From an uncultured Collinsella sp. (lineage in GTDB: Bacteria > Actinomycetota > Coriobacteriia > Coriobacteriales > Coriobacteriaceae), in NCBI GenBank assembly GCA_958403205.1, contig CATXWM010000002.1, positions 72,894-136,893 on the forward strand: a stretch of DNA of 64,000 bases, read 5' to 3'. Made by a program: the position numbers and the translations under genes. The stretch's first letter is position 1; every line of letters begins with the position of its first letter. Below are positions 37,214-46,571 of the stretch, piece by piece. Under the pieces are notes generated by a model. That model was not told the DNA's origin. It searched no databases and was given only the letters and a program-made list of their open reading frames with translations.

Positions 37214-38563
37214 ATGGATACACCGTTGGGCTCCGTGCTCTACATCACCCTCGGGTGCGCTAAGAACGAGGTTGACACCGACCGCATGCGTTCTCTTTTG
37301 ACCGCCGCAGGCTACGAGGAGGCATTCGACCCGCAGGACGCCGATATCGCCATCGTCAATACATGCTCGTTCCTCGCCTCCGCAACGTCCGAGAGCATCG
37401 AGACCACGCTCGAGCTCGCCAACGAGGTTCAGGACGGCGTTCGTTCTTGCCCCATCGTCATGTGCGGCTGCGTGCCGTCGCGCTATGGCGATGACCTGCC
37501 TGACGAGCTGCCCGAGGTCGCTGCCTTTGTGAAGGCCGACGAGGAAGATGGCATCGTGGCGGTCATCGATGGCGTGCTGGGTGTCGAGCGTGAGATTGCA
37601 GCCTATATCCCGCAGGTCAAACGTACCGTCGAGGGTGCTGTCGCTTACGTCAAGATTTCCGATGGCTGCAACCGCTTCTGCAGCTTCTGCATGATTCCCT
37701 ACATCCGCGGCCGCTATCATTCGCGCAATGCCGAGAGCATCATCTCCGAGGTGTGCGACCTGGTTGCCGGCGGTGTGCGCGAGATCGTGCTGATCGGCCA
37801 GGACACGGGCATCTGGGGTACCGACTTTGCCGACGAGGACGTCGCCGATGGCTCGCCGCGCAATCTGGCGCAGCTGCTGCGTGCCGTCGCCGAGGCCGTG
37901 CGCCCGCACAACGTCTGGGTCCGCGTGCTCTATCTGCAGCCCGAGGGCATGACTTACGAACTCATCGAGACGATTCGCGATACGCCCGAGGTGCTGCCCT
38001 ATATCGATATCCCCGTGCAGCACTGCGACGCGCGCATCCTCAAGGCTATGCGCCGTTCTGGTTCGCGCCAGGAGCTCGAGGACCTGTTCCGCGATCTGCG
38101 TGAGCGTATCCCCGGCATCGTGATCCGTTCCACGGCCATGGTCGGCTTCCCGACCGAGACCGACGACGAGTTCCGCGACCTTATCGACTTTATGGACACC
38201 GTCGGCTTTGACTACACGAGCGTCTTTGCCTACTCGCAGGAGGAGGGCAGCCTGGCCGCTAAGATGGAGGGTCAGGTCGACGAAGAGGTCAAGCTCGAGC
38301 GCGCCCAGGAGGCCATGGACCTGGCCGAGTCGCTCGGTTTTGCCGCCACTGCCGCACATGTGGGCGAGCGCGCCCAGGTGATCGTCGACGGTATCGAAGA
38401 GACTGAGGACGGCGCCGAGCTGATCGGCCATGCCTGGTTCCAGTCGCCCGATTCCGATGGCGCGGTGCATCTGGACGCCAGCGAGGCGTCCGTGGGCGAT
38501 ATTCTGACCGTCGAGTTTACCGATAGCTTCTGCTATGAGCTTATCGGTCATGTTGTGGAGTAG
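37214..38563 (+). CDS. rimO: Ribosomal protein uS12 methylthiotransferase RimO
   Basis: A radical SAM enzyme that methylthiolates an aspartate of S12. 449 residues: an N-terminal UPF0004 domain (ITLGCAKNEVDTDRM, NTCSFL), cluster motif C152-x3-C156-x2-C159, and a TRAM domain after about 375. LGCAKNxVD is specific to RimO and separates it from MiaB and MtaB. It precedes pgsA, cinA and recA, a widely conserved order. Confidence 0.95.
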   Translation: MDTPLGSVLYITLGCAKNEVDTDRMRSLLTAAGYEEAFDPQDADIAIVNTCSFLASATSESIETTLELANEVQDGVRSCPIVMCGCVPSRYGDDLPDELPEVAAFVKADEEDGIVAVIDGVLGVEREIAAYIPQVKRTVEGAVAYVKISDGCNRFCSFCMIPYIRGRYHSRNAESIISEVCDLVAGGVREIVLIGQDTGIWGTDFADEDVADGSPRNLAQLLRAVAEAVRPHNVWVRVLYLQPEGMTYELIETIRDTPEVLPYIDIPVQHCDARILKAMRRSGSRQELEDLFRDLRERIPGIVIRSTAMVGFPTETDDEFRDLIDFMDTVGFDYTSVFAYSQEEGSLAAKMEGQVDEEVKLERAQEAMDLAESLGFAATAAHVGERAQVIVDGIEETEDGAELIGHAWFQSPDSDGAVHLDASEASVGDILTVEFTDSFCYELIGHVVE

Positions 38564-38572
38564 GAGAGCGTC

Positions 38573-39211
38573 GTGGCTAACGAGAGCAATAAGGAACTGA
38601 CGAGTGTCTGGACGCCCGCCAACATCGTGACGTGCGTTCGCATCGTCTTTATCCCGGTGTTCATGATCGTGTCGACGCTTTCTCACACGAGTGTTGCCGG
38701 TACGGATTGGAGCACCTTCGACGGCCCGCTCGCCGCCGCTGCCTTCATTCTGTATGTGATCCTGTCGTGCACCGATAAGGTCGACGGTTATCTGGCGCGT
38801 TCGCGCAACGAGATCACCGACTTCGGTAAATTCTTGGACCCCATCGCCGATAAGCTGCTCGTGTTCTCGGCCCTGCTGCTGTTCTTGGATTTTGGCGCGG
38901 TGACCGTGTGGTCCGTGTTCATTATCCTGTTCCGCGAGCTGCTGGTGAGCGCCCTTCGCATGGTCGCGAGTGCGGCCGGTGTGGTCGTTGCGGCCGATAA
39001 GCTCGGCAAGTACAAGACGGCAACCACGATGGTCTCCATTTGCGGTTACCTGTGCGTTTTTGCTATGGCCGGCTTGCACCTTGGCCCGGTGGCGCTGACG
39101 CTCGACATCTACTCGGTGTCGCGCTTCCTGTACGCCGTTGCCGTTGTCCTGACCGTTATCTCGGGCGCCCAGTACTTCTGGAACTGCCGCAAGATCGTCT
39201 TTTCGGTCTAG
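38573..39211 (+). CDS. pgsA: CDP-diacylglycerol-glycerol-3-phosphate 3-phosphatidyltransferase
   Basis: The committed step to phosphatidylglycerol. 212 residues with several membrane helices; the CDP-alcohol phosphatidyltransferase motif DG-x2-AR-x8-G-x3-D-x3-D is seen as DGYLARSRNEITDFGKFLDP plus IAD (about 66-88). It uses a GTG 9 bases past rimO. Position between rimO and cinA supports PgsA. A second family member is at 59420-60124. Confidence 0.93.
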   Translation: MANESNKELTSVWTPANIVTCVRIVFIPVFMIVSTLSHTSVAGTDWSTFDGPLAAAAFILYVILSCTDKVDGYLARSRNEITDFGKFLDPIADKLLVFSALLLFLDFGAVTVWSVFIILFRELLVSALRMVASAAGVVVAADKLGKYKTATTMVSICGYLCVFAMAGLHLGPVALTLDIYSVSRFLYAVAVVLTVISGAQYFWNCRKIVFSV

Positions 39212-39217
39212 GTCCTG

Positions 39218-39754
39218 GTGGGTATGACGGACTCTTTTGAGCAGATTTCCGCACATAACGAGGAGCTGGCGCGTGATATTGTCGAGCGCGCGAGCGCTCG
39301 GGGCGTGACGGTTTCGACGGCTGAGTCGCTGACGGCGGGTATGATCGCCTCGACGATTGCCGATATCCCGGGCGCCTCGGCGGTGCTGCGTGGCGGTGCG
39401 GTGACCTATTGCGATGAGATTAAGCATCGTGTTCTTGGTGTTGAGCAGGAGACGCTCGACCGCTATACCGCGGTGTCGCATCAGACCGCGCGCGAGATGG
39501 CGGTGGGTTCGCTGGAGCTGTACCAGAGCGATATTGCAGTGAGCGCAACGGGTTATGCCGGCCCCGGCGGTGGCACTGAGGACGATCCGGCGGGCACTTT
39601 CTATATTGGCTGGGCGCATCGTTCCGCCGATGGGGGCGTGCCGGTCGTGGACTCTGTGCGCTGCCACAATGAGGGCGACCGTTCGCGTGTTCGTGCCCAT
39701 GCGGTCGCGGAGGCATTGGGGCGCATTCCCCTTGTGCTCAACTCTATGGAATAG
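39218..39754 (+). CDS. cinA: CinA C-terminal domain protein (nicotinamide-nucleotide amidase type)
   Basis: 178 residues equal to the PncC/CinA-C domain only; the N-terminal MoeA-like domain of full CinA is absent. Motifs are TAESLTAGMIASTIADIPGA and SATGYAGPGG. Members deamidate NMN to NaMN. In streptococci cinA is a competence-induced partner of recA, and here too recA follows, but after a hairpin and a 257-bp gap. Start is GTG 39218 or ATG 39224. Confidence 0.9.
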   Translation: MGMTDSFEQISAHNEELARDIVERASARGVTVSTAESLTAGMIASTIADIPGASAVLRGGAVTYCDEIKHRVLGVEQETLDRYTAVSHQTAREMAVGSLELYQSDIAVSATGYAGPGGGTEDDPAGTFYIGWAHRSADGGVPVVDSVRCHNEGDRSRVRAHAVAEALGRIPLVLNSME

Positions 39755-39761
39755 ACATGTT

Positions 39762-39787
39762 TTAAGGGGCCTTAGGGCCCCTTAATT
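39762..39787 (+). terminator. Terminator-like hairpin after cinA
   Basis: TTAAGGGGCC pairs perfectly with GGCCCCTTAA around TTAG. The following T run is very short, so termination may be partial and allow some read-through to recA. Confidence 0.65.
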
Positions 39788-39860
39788 GTGGAGATAGGGA
39801 CCTCTGACAAATTTAGCGTTTGTGCTGGTTGTAGATGTATTTTTGCCTGCCTTGTTCATA

Positions 39861-39920
39861 TTTGGTCCTTTGTGGTCAAGTATTTGGTCAGTGTTTGGTC
39901 GGCGTTTGGTTGGGTTTTGG
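39861..39920. promoter_or_regulatory. Phased TTTGGTC direct repeats upstream of recA
   Basis: TTTGGTC occurs at 39861, 39883 and 39894, TTTGGTT at 39905 and TTTGG at 39916, with a degenerate TGTGGTC at 39871. Spacing is 11 bp or a multiple, one helical turn, so bound proteins would sit on one DNA face. The same motif precedes comEA. No regulator is known for it. Confidence 0.5.
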
Positions 39921-39959
39921 AAAGACCGCCTGCATATGATTGGCCTGAACGGTTGACCA

Positions 39960-39973
39960 CGAACAGCCGTTCG
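39960..39973. promoter_or_regulatory. LexA (SOS) box of recA
   Basis: CGAAC-AGCC-GTTCG is a perfect match to the Gram-positive LexA operator CGAAC-N4-GTTCG, 38 bp before the recA start. Confidence 0.9.
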
Positions 39974-40011
39974 TTTATTATCGATGCAGGTTGTTAAGAG
40001 GAGGGCTATTC

Positions 40012-41160
40012 ATGGCCAAGAATTCAGGTCCCGTACGTACCGTTCATGCTCGCACGACGGGTAAAGAGCGCGATGAGATGATCGCCACCACCAAGGCCGA
40101 GATCGAGAAGAAATTCGGCCAGGGTTCCATCATGAGGTACGGCGACGGTGGTCCCGAGCTCGAGGTCGAGGCCATTCCCACGGGCGCCCTGGCCCTCGAT
40201 GCCGCGCTGGGTATCGGCGGCGTGCCGCGCGGCCGTATCGTCGAGATTTACGGTCCTGAGTCCTCCGGTAAGACGACGCTTTCGCTCGAGATCCTGGCCG
40301 AGGCCCAGGCAATGGGTGGCGTTGTGGCATTTATCGATGCCGAGCACGCGCTTGATCCCACGTATGCCGCGCGCATCGGCGTGGATATCGACGAGGTGCT
40401 CATTTCCCAGCCCGATACGGGCGAGCAGGCGCTCGAGATTGTTGACATGCTCGTGCGTTCCGGCGCCATCGATGCCATCGTCGTCGACTCCGTCGCCGCG
40501 CTGACCCCGCGTGCCGAGATCGAGGGAGAAATCGGCGATACTACGGTCGGTCTTCAGGCTCGCCTGATGAGCCAGGCGCTCCGCAAGCTCGCCGGCTCGC
40601 TGTCCAAGTCCAACACGACGTGCATCTTCATTAACCAGCTGCGTGAGAAGATCGGCGTTATGTTCGGCAACCCCGAGACTACGACGGGCGGCCGCGCCCT
40701 TAAGTTCTTCTCTTCGGTGCGTATCGACATTCGCCGTATCGACAGCATTAAGCTTAAGGACGAGGTTATCGGTAACCGCGTGCGCGCCAAGGTCGTTAAG
40801 AACAAGGTGGCAGCTCCGTTCCGTTCTGCTGAGTTCGACATCATGTACGGTACGGGCATCTCTAAGGAGGGCTCGATTCTGGACATGGCTGTCGAGTGCG
40901 GCATCTGTAAGAAGATGGGCTCCTGGTTTGCCTATGGCGAGGATAAGCTCGGCAACGGTCGCGAGGCCGCCAAGGCGTTCCTGCGCGAACACCCCGATTG
41001 TGCCGACGAGATTGAGCATAAGGTCCGCCTTGCCTGTGGACTTGAGTTTGATGACGATGCTCCGTCCGAGGTCGAGCTGACCGATCAGCCTGCGCCTGAG
41101 GAGTTTGACGAGCTTTACGCCATCGATGGTTCCGCCATGCTCGATGATGACGACGAGTAG
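40012..41160 (+). CDS. recA: Recombinase RecA
   Basis: Catalyses strand exchange and stimulates LexA self-cleavage. 382 residues: Walker [10 protein letters not shown] (81-89), the DNA-binding loops ([20 protein letters not shown]) and an acidic C-terminal tail ending DDDDE. ATG 40012 follows AGAGGAGGG. Control by SOS is indicated by the box at 39960-39973; the phased repeats at 39861-39920 suggest a second input. recX follows 11 bp downstream. Confidence 0.98.
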   Translation: MAKNSGPVRTVHARTTGKERDEMIATTKAEIEKKFGQGSIMRYGDGGPELEVEAIPTGALALDAALGIGGVPRGRIVEIYGPESSGKTTLSLEILAEAQAMGGVVAFIDAEHALDPTYAARIGVDIDEVLISQPDTGEQALEIVDMLVRSGAIDAIVVDSVAALTPRAEIEGEIGDTTVGLQARLMSQALRKLAGSLSKSNTTCIFINQLREKIGVMFGNPETTTGGRALKFFSSVRIDIRRIDSIKLKDEVIGNRVRAKVVKNKVAAPFRSAEFDIMYGTGISKEGSILDMAVECGICKKMGSWFAYGEDKLGNGREAAKAFLREHPDCADEIEHKVRLACGLEFDDDAPSEVELTDQPAPEEFDELYAIDGSAMLDDDDE

Positions 41161-41171
41161 CGGTTACGCTC

Positions 41172-41864
41172 ATGTCCTATACGGTGACCGAGGCCACGGT
41201 CGTCTTTCCCGATAAGAAGGCGGCCTCCTCGTTCTCGAGCGGGTATGCGTCCAAAAAGCCTTGCGCACATATCGATTGTGAGCTTGAGGGCGGTTTTGAG
41301 CGGTCCATTTGGATTCCCGTGCGGGTCGCGCGGCTGTATGTCAAAAACCACCCCGATCTTCCCTGTGATTGGGGCAACTTTCGTGAGGCGGTGCAGCTCA
41401 TCGAGCGTAAATGTGCACTTACCATGGTGACCGAGATGTTATCGCGCCGCGACCATGCGACGGGTGAGGTCCGTGACAAGCTGTCTCGCTACGGCTTTCA
41501 CCAGCCTGCGATCGATTTCGCCGTCGAGCGCGCCACCGAGTATCGCTTTTTAGACGAGAGCCGCTTTTGCTCGTACTTTATCGAGGAGCGCAAGCGGCGC
41601 GGTTGGGGACAGCGCAAAATCGAGACCGAGCTCAAGCGCCGTCATGTCGTGCTCGATGACATTCCCGGTTATCCCGAGGATTATTTTGCCGCCGAAGACG
41701 ATTTGGCGCGTGCGTCAGCCCTGCTCGCCAAGCGGCGTGTTCCAGAGACGCGCGGATTCGAAAAACTGGTTTGGTTTTTGATGGGCAAGGGCTTCTCGTA
41801 TCACATCGCCGCCGATGCCGTTAAGGCACGTCTCGATGCCGAACGCGAGGAATGTGCGGTTTAG
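41172..41864 (+). CDS. recX: Regulatory protein RecX
   Basis: Modulates RecA filaments. 230 residues made of three-helix repeats: RRDHATGEVRDKLSRYGF, VERATEYRFLDESRFCSYFI and the RGWGQRKIETELKRRHV segment are typical. The first 90 residues form a less conserved extension. It is almost certainly co-transcribed with recA, so it is also under LexA control. Confidence 0.9.
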   Translation: MSYTVTEATVVFPDKKAASSFSSGYASKKPCAHIDCELEGGFERSIWIPVRVARLYVKNHPDLPCDWGNFREAVQLIERKCALTMVTEMLSRRDHATGEVRDKLSRYGFHQPAIDFAVERATEYRFLDESRFCSYFIEERKRRGWGQRKIETELKRRHVVLDDIPGYPEDYFAAEDDLARASALLAKRRVPETRGFEKLVWFLMGKGFSYHIAADAVKARLDAEREECAV

Positions 41865-41878
41865 GCGTATGCGTTTTG

Positions 41879-41929
41879 TGGCCCTGCCGTTCACCGCGTT
41901 TTAGCCGCCGTGCCGGGGCCATTTATTTG
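41879..41929 (+). terminator. Terminator-like hairpin after recX
   Basis: TGGCCCT (41879-41885) pairs with GGGGCCA (41915-41921), followed by TTTATTTG. The 29-nt loop is long, so strength is uncertain. Confidence 0.5.
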
Positions 41930-41955
41930 ACAGTTGTTGTGGTTCAACGTACGAT
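41927..41955 (+). promoter_or_regulatory. Predicted promoter of rny
   Basis: TTGACA (41927-41932), a 17-bp spacer and TACGAT (41950-41955) match the main sigma factor consensus well. It implies a leader of about 160 nt, which contains a GCGAGCCGT/ACGGTTCGC hairpin at 42061-42086 just before the ribosome site. Confidence 0.6.
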
Positions 41956-42121
41956 AAATACTGTCATTTGCTTTGTGATATGTGCTCATCTGTGATGAGT
42001 TTGTTTATATGTTTATCTGTATCCGACCCGCATAAGCTGCGCCCATATTACTCAAATGTCGCGAGCCGTTCGTAAGGACGGTTCGCTTTGTTGTGTAACG
42101 AATCCATAAAAAGGAGTGAGC

Positions 42122-43672
42122 ATGCCTATCATTGCAGCGCTCGTTGGCATCGTTTTGGGTGCCATCGCCGCCATTGCCTACATGCGCACCGCCAAGCAGG
42201 GTAGTCTTCACGAGGCCGACGAAAAGATCCAGTCGGCACACGCACAGGCTGAGTCCCTGATCGGTGATGCTAAGCGTCAGGCCGAGACCCTCAAAAAAGA
42301 GGCTCTGCTCGAGGCTAAAGAGGAGATCATCAAGAACAAGCAGGCCGCCGAGGCCGAGGACAAGCAGCGTAAGAGCGAGATTCGTACGCTCGAGAACCGT
42401 GTGATGCAGCGCGAGGAGTCCCTTGATCGCCGAAACGACGCTCTCGACAAGCGCGAGCACCAGCTGTCCAGCCAGGCCGGTCAGGTCGAGAAGCGCTCCC
42501 GCGAGCTCGAGGATCTCTGCGCAAAGCAGACCTCCGAGCTCGAGCGAATCGCCGACCTTACCCGCGAGGACGCCCACAAGGAGCTCCTCGATAAGGTTCG
42601 CGGCGAGGTCACCCACGAGGCCGCCACGATCATTCGCGAGTCCGAGCAGCAGGTTCGCGCCGAGTGCCACAAGACCGCCCAGGAGATTCTGTCCCTGGCG
42701 ATTCAGCGCTGCGCTGCCGACCACACAGCCGAGGTCACCGTTACCTCCGTGCACATTCCCTCTGATGACCTCAAGGGCCGTATCATCGGTCGCGAGGGCC
42801 GCAACATCCGGACCTTCGAGCAGGTTTCCGGCGTCAACCTCGTGATCGACGACACGCCAGAGACAGTCGTTCTTTCGAGCTTCGACCCGGTCCGTCGTGA
42901 GACCGCCCGTGTCGCCCTCGAGAACCTCATCGCCGACGGCCGCATTCACCCTGCCCGCATCGAGGAGATGTATCACAAGGCTGCCGACCTGGTTCAGCAG
43001 CGTGTGCGCGAGGCTGGCGAGCAGGCTGCCTTCGATACCGGCATCCACGACCTGCACCCCGAGATCGTCAAGACCCTTGGTGCCCTGCGCTACCGTACCT
43101 CGTTTGGTCAGAACGTGCTTCAGCACTCCCTCGAAGTCTCTGACCTGTGCGGCGTGATGGCTTCCGAGCTTGGCCTGGACGTTGTGACCGCCAAGCGCGC
43201 CGGCCTGCTGCACGACCTGGGCAAGGCAATCGACCATGACGTCGAGGGCCCGCATGCCGTCATCGGCGCCGAGCTTGCCCGCCGTTATGGCGAGAAGCCC
43301 GTTATCGTCCACGCTATCGAGGCTCACCATGCCGACGTCGACCCCAACACGGTGCTCGATGTCCTGGTACAGGCCGCCGATGCTGTCTCTGCCTCTCGCC
43401 CCGGTGCCCGTCGCGAGTCTGCCGAGAACTACATCAAGCGTCTTGAGAAGCTCGAGGAGATCGCCAACTCCCATGAAGGCGTCGAGCGTACCTATGCCAT
43501 GCAGGCTGGTCGCGAGGTCCACGTCATGGTTCAGCCGGACAAGATCTCCGATGCCCAGTCCACGGTCCTGGCTCACGATATCGCCCATCAGATCGAGGAA
43601 GAGATGGAGTATCCCGGTCAGGTGCGCGTCGTCGTGATTCGCGAGAGCCGCGCTGTCGATATCGCTAAATAA
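42122..43672 (+). CDS. rny: Ribonuclease Y
   Basis: A membrane-anchored endoribonuclease that starts mRNA decay. 516 residues: one N-terminal membrane helix, a long coiled coil (about 25-190), a KH domain ([17 protein letters not shown]) and an HD domain with HSLEVSD and [13 protein letters not shown] 42122 is preferred over GTG 42116 because AAAAGGAG ends six bases upstream. The window therefore encodes PNPase, RNase J and RNase Y, a full Gram-positive-type decay set. Confidence 0.96.
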   Translation: MPIIAALVGIVLGAIAAIAYMRTAKQGSLHEADEKIQSAHAQAESLIGDAKRQAETLKKEALLEAKEEIIKNKQAAEAEDKQRKSEIRTLENRVMQREESLDRRNDALDKREHQLSSQAGQVEKRSRELEDLCAKQTSELERIADLTREDAHKELLDKVRGEVTHEAATIIRESEQQVRAECHKTAQEILSLAIQRCAADHTAEVTVTSVHIPSDDLKGRIIGREGRNIRTFEQVSGVNLVIDDTPETVVLSSFDPVRRETARVALENLIADGRIHPARIEEMYHKAADLVQQRVREAGEQAAFDTGIHDLHPEIVKTLGALRYRTSFGQNVLQHSLEVSDLCGVMASELGLDVVTAKRAGLLHDLGKAIDHDVEGPHAVIGAELARRYGEKPVIVHAIEAHHADVDPNTVLDVLVQAADAVSASRPGARRESAENYIKRLEKLEEIANSHEGVERTYAMQAGREVHVMVQPDKISDAQSTVLAHDIAHQIEEEMEYPGQVRVVVIRESRAVDIAK

Positions 43673-43673
43673 C

Positions 43674-44759
43674 ATGAGCGACGCGAACGAGCTCATCTCA
43701 TTTATCGCGTCGATGTCGGGGGAGGGCAACCTTCGCGTCGAGGAGAACCTTGGCGAAGGGTATGTCCGCCTCCGCGTTTCGGAGGCCGAGCGGCGCCAGG
43801 CAAAGCACGACATTCAGCATGTCGAGGATATCGTCATCGAAATGCTCCGTAATGCTCGCGATGCTGGCGCCGACAAGGTCTATCTCGCCACGACCAAGGA
43901 AGATGGCATCCGCACGCTCGTCTTTCTGGATAACGGTTCGGGCGTTCCGCAGGATATGCAAGAGCGAATCTTCGATGCCCGCGTTACCTCCAAGCTCGAG
44001 AGCATGAAGATGGACCGTTGGGGCGTTCACGGTCGTGGCATGGCATTGTTTTCGATCAAGCAGAACACCGACGAGGCCCGTGTGGTCACGTCCGGTGTCG
44101 ATCTTGGCTCGGCCTTTAAGGTGAGCGTTGCGGCCGACCGCCTCAGCGAGCGTGCCGATCAGTCCAGCTGGCCCCAGGCCGTCAAGGATGAGGATGGACG
44201 TTATGTCTGTGCTCGCGGTCCGCATAATATTATTCGCGCTGCTTGTGAGTTTGCGCTCGAGGAGTTGCGTGGTTGCGATGTCTATCTTGGTTCTCCGTCT
44301 GAGATTGCCGCGACCCTTTATGCTCAGGCGTCAAGTCGGCTCGATACGTCTCGTCTCCTGTTCATTGACGACGAGAGCGAGCTTCCGGTTGTCGATCGTT
44401 TAGGCCTTGCCTCCGATGCCGAGGACTTTATCCGTATCTGCTCGGGTTTGGGTCTTGAGATGTCCGAGCGCACGGCACATCGCATTTTGGCAGGGCAGAT
44501 TAAGCCCGTTCGCGGTGTGACCGCGCGTCTGCTGCGCGAGCGTGATTCTTCCTCGCATTCGCCGGCTCCTGTCGATCTCGCGAAGGATCGTCGCGGGCTA
44601 CGTATTGCCAAGGATGACATGGCACAGTTTTCGCGTGCTGTGGAGCGTGACTTTAATGACCTTGCCGCCCGGTACTATCTCAACCTTTGCGGCGACCCAA
44701 AGATTCGCGTTTCGCGTGATCGAATCACTGTGACCTTCGATCTTGCCAAAGAGGAATAG
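43674..44759 (+). CDS. GHKL-fold ATP-binding protein of unknown function
   Basis: 361 residues. The first 170 form a histidine-kinase-like ATPase fold: N-box EMLRNARDAGA, G1 DNGSGVP and G2 GVHGRGMAL. The remainder (about 190-361) has no recognised domain and no histidine phosphotransfer, membrane or sensor region, so it is not a sensor kinase. It starts 1 bp after rny and precedes spoVS, suggesting joint expression. Topology of MutL/Hsp90-type ATPases is possible. The biological role is unknown to me. Confidence 0.75.
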   Translation: MSDANELISFIASMSGEGNLRVEENLGEGYVRLRVSEAERRQAKHDIQHVEDIVIEMLRNARDAGADKVYLATTKEDGIRTLVFLDNGSGVPQDMQERIFDARVTSKLESMKMDRWGVHGRGMALFSIKQNTDEARVVTSGVDLGSAFKVSVAADRLSERADQSSWPQAVKDEDGRYVCARGPHNIIRAACEFALEELRGCDVYLGSPSEIAATLYAQASSRLDTSRLLFIDDESELPVVDRLGLASDAEDFIRICSGLGLEMSERTAHRILAGQIKPVRGVTARLLRERDSSSHSPAPVDLAKDRRGLRIAKDDMAQFSRAVERDFNDLAARYYLNLCGDPKIRVSRDRITVTFDLAKEE

Positions 44760-44833
44760 TGCCTTTACCGAGTCCACTCGGTACGATACAGTTATTGCAG
44801 TTAAAACGTACTTTTAAACGCAGGAGTTTCTTC

Positions 44834-45151
44834 ATGGATTGCCTGAAGGTATCAAGCAAATCATCGCCCGCGTCCGTTGCCGGCGCCATCGCCGGCATGG
44901 TCAAGGATGGTGTACCCGTCAACATCCAGTGTGTCGGCGCTGGTGCTGTCAACCAGGCCATTAAGGCCGTGGCTATCGCGCGCGGTTTTTTGATTCCAAC
45001 CGGTTTTGATATTTCCTGCGCGCCCGTGTTCTCCGACATCCTCATTAACGGGGAGTCGCGCACGGCCATCCGCCTTTCTATCTACGTTCACCAGATCAAT
45101 CGAGCTGCTATGGATAACGTCGTCATGGATGATGTTAAGCCTGTGGCATAG
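44834..45151 (+). CDS. spoVS: Stage V sporulation protein S homologue
   Basis: 105 residues, an Alba-like nucleic-acid-binding fold. The core LKVSSKSSPASVAGAIAGMV and GAGAVNQAIKAVAIARGFL matches Bacillus SpoVS; the C-terminus is about 18 residues longer. ATG 44834 follows CAGGAG. The organism is not expected to sporulate, so the protein probably has an RNA- or chromosome-related role. It stands between rny plus the GHKL gene and miaB. The short gap before it contains an ACCGAG/CTCGGT hairpin. Confidence 0.92.
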   Translation: MDCLKVSSKSSPASVAGAIAGMVKDGVPVNIQCVGAGAVNQAIKAVAIARGFLIPTGFDISCAPVFSDILINGESRTAIRLSIYVHQINRAAMDNVVMDDVKPVA

Positions 45152-45200
45152 CCTCTGCTTGCCTCGATTCGCCTCCCTTCCATCGTTAGGACTTATGCAC

Positions 45201-46571
45201 ATGGACCAGCGTTCCGTACGCGATATTCTTGCCGGTAAAACCTACTTTATCCGCACCTTTGGCTGCCAGATGAATCAGCACGATTCCGAGCGCGTGAGCG
45301 GTCTGCTTGATTCGTATGGCTGTCTCATGGCACTCGATCCCGAGCATGCCGATATCGTTGTCTTCATGACATGCTGCGTGCGCGAAGCCGCCGATACTCG
45401 CCTGTACGGTCAGTGCAATTCCTGCAAAAGCCTGCCGCCTTCGCCTTCGGGCAAGCGTGTGGTTGCCGTGGGCGGCTGCATTGCGCAGCGTGATGGCGAG
45501 GGCCTGCTCACCAACGTCGATAACGTCAATGTCATCTTTGGCACGCATTCTATCGCACATGTGGCCGAGCTCATTGCCGAGGCGTTCCTTGACGGCAAGC
45601 GTCATATCCGCACCAATGAGCATGAGGATACGGATGCCATGAGCATGCCGTGGCATCGCGAGACCCAGTATCACGCCTGGGTGCCCATCATGACGGGCTG
45701 CAATAATTTCTGCACCTATTGCATCGTGCCGTACGTGCGCGGTCGCGAAAAGAGCCGCCCCTTCGAGGAGATTGTCGACGAGGTGACCGGTTTGGTGCGC
45801 CAGGGCGTGCGTGAGATTACGCTGCTGGGCCAAAACGTTAACTCATATGGTCGCGATCTGTTTGGCAAGCCGCGTTTTGCCGATCTGCTGCGTGCCGTGG
45901 GCGATACGGGTGTGGAGCGCATCTTCTTTACGTCTTCGCATCCCAAGGATCTGCTGCCCGAGACCATCGACGCCATGGCCGAGACGCCTGCTGTTATGCC
46001 GCAGCTGCACCTGGCCGTCCAGTCAGGTTCGACGCGCATTCTCAAGGAAATGAATCGCCGTTATACACGCGAGGACTATCTGGGCCTGGTCGATCGCATT
46101 CGCAACCGGATGCCCGATATCGCGCTCTCGACCGACATCATCGTTGGCTTCCCGGGCGAGACTGAAGAAGACTTTGAGCAGACGCTCTCACTTGCCGAGA
46201 CGGTCCGCTATGCCCAGGCCTATACCTTCATCTATTCCAAGCGCGCCGGTACCCCGGCCGCAGAGATTGACGATCCTACGCCGCATGAGGTTATTCTCGA
46301 GCGTTTCAACCGCCTGGTTAAGGTTATCGAGACTACGGCACACGAGTATAACCAGGGTGAGCTTCATACTGTGGTGCCGGCGCTCATTGAGGGAACGAGT
46401 AAAAAGAACGACGCGGTCCTGCTGGGCAAGAGTCCCAAGAATCAGACCGTGCATGCGCCTATCCCCGAGGGTTACAGTATCGATCAGCTTGTTGGCAAGA
46501 TCGTTGATGTTGATGTTGACGTTGCCAAGACCTGGTATTTGTCCGGCTCCGTTGTGGGCGAGCCGCGCTAA
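45201..46571 (+). CDS. miaB: tRNA-2-methylthio-N6-dimethylallyladenosine synthase MiaB
   Basis: A radical SAM enzyme adding a methylthio group to i6A37 of tRNA. 456 residues: N-terminal FGCQMNQHDSE and CCVREAAD motifs, cluster C167-x3-C171-x2-C174, and a C-terminal TRAM domain. ATG 45201 is chosen over ATG 45195 for ribosome-site spacing. miaA, which makes its substrate, starts on its stop codon (TAATG). Confidence 0.95.
   Translation: MDQRSVRDILAGKTYFIRTFGCQMNQHDSERVSGLLDSYGCLMALDPEHADIVVFMTCCVREAADTRLYGQCNSCKSLPPSPSGKRVVAVGGCIAQRDGEGLLTNVDNVNVIFGTHSIAHVAELIAEAFLDGKRHIRTNEHEDTDAMSMPWHRETQYHAWVPIMTGCNNFCTYCIVPYVRGREKSRPFEEIVDEVTGLVRQGVREITLLGQNVNSYGRDLFGKPRFADLLRAVGDTGVERIFFTSSHPKDLLPETIDAMAETPAVMPQLHLAVQSGSTRILKEMNRRYTREDYLGLVDRIRNRMPDIALSTDIIVGFPGETEEDFEQTLSLAETVRYAQAYTFIYSKRAGTPAAEIDDPTPHEVILERFNRLVKVIETTAHEYNQGELHTVVPALIEGTSKKNDAVLLGKSPKNQTVHAPIPEGYSIDQLVGKIVDVDVDVAKTWYLSGSVVGEPR

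Noticed and set aside
36656..39700. A 1014-codon open frame on the minus strand
   Set aside because: Antisense to yajQ, rimO, pgsA and cinA; its protein is rich in Arg, Asp and Gly with no domain pattern.
39861..39920. A CRISPR array
   Set aside because: Repeat units are only 7 bp at an 11-bp period, with no spacers of CRISPR length and no cas genes nearby.
43674..44759. Two-component sensor histidine kinase
   Set aside because: Only the ATP-binding fold is present. There is no dimerisation/phosphoacceptor helix, no sensor or membrane region, and no response regulator gene nearby.
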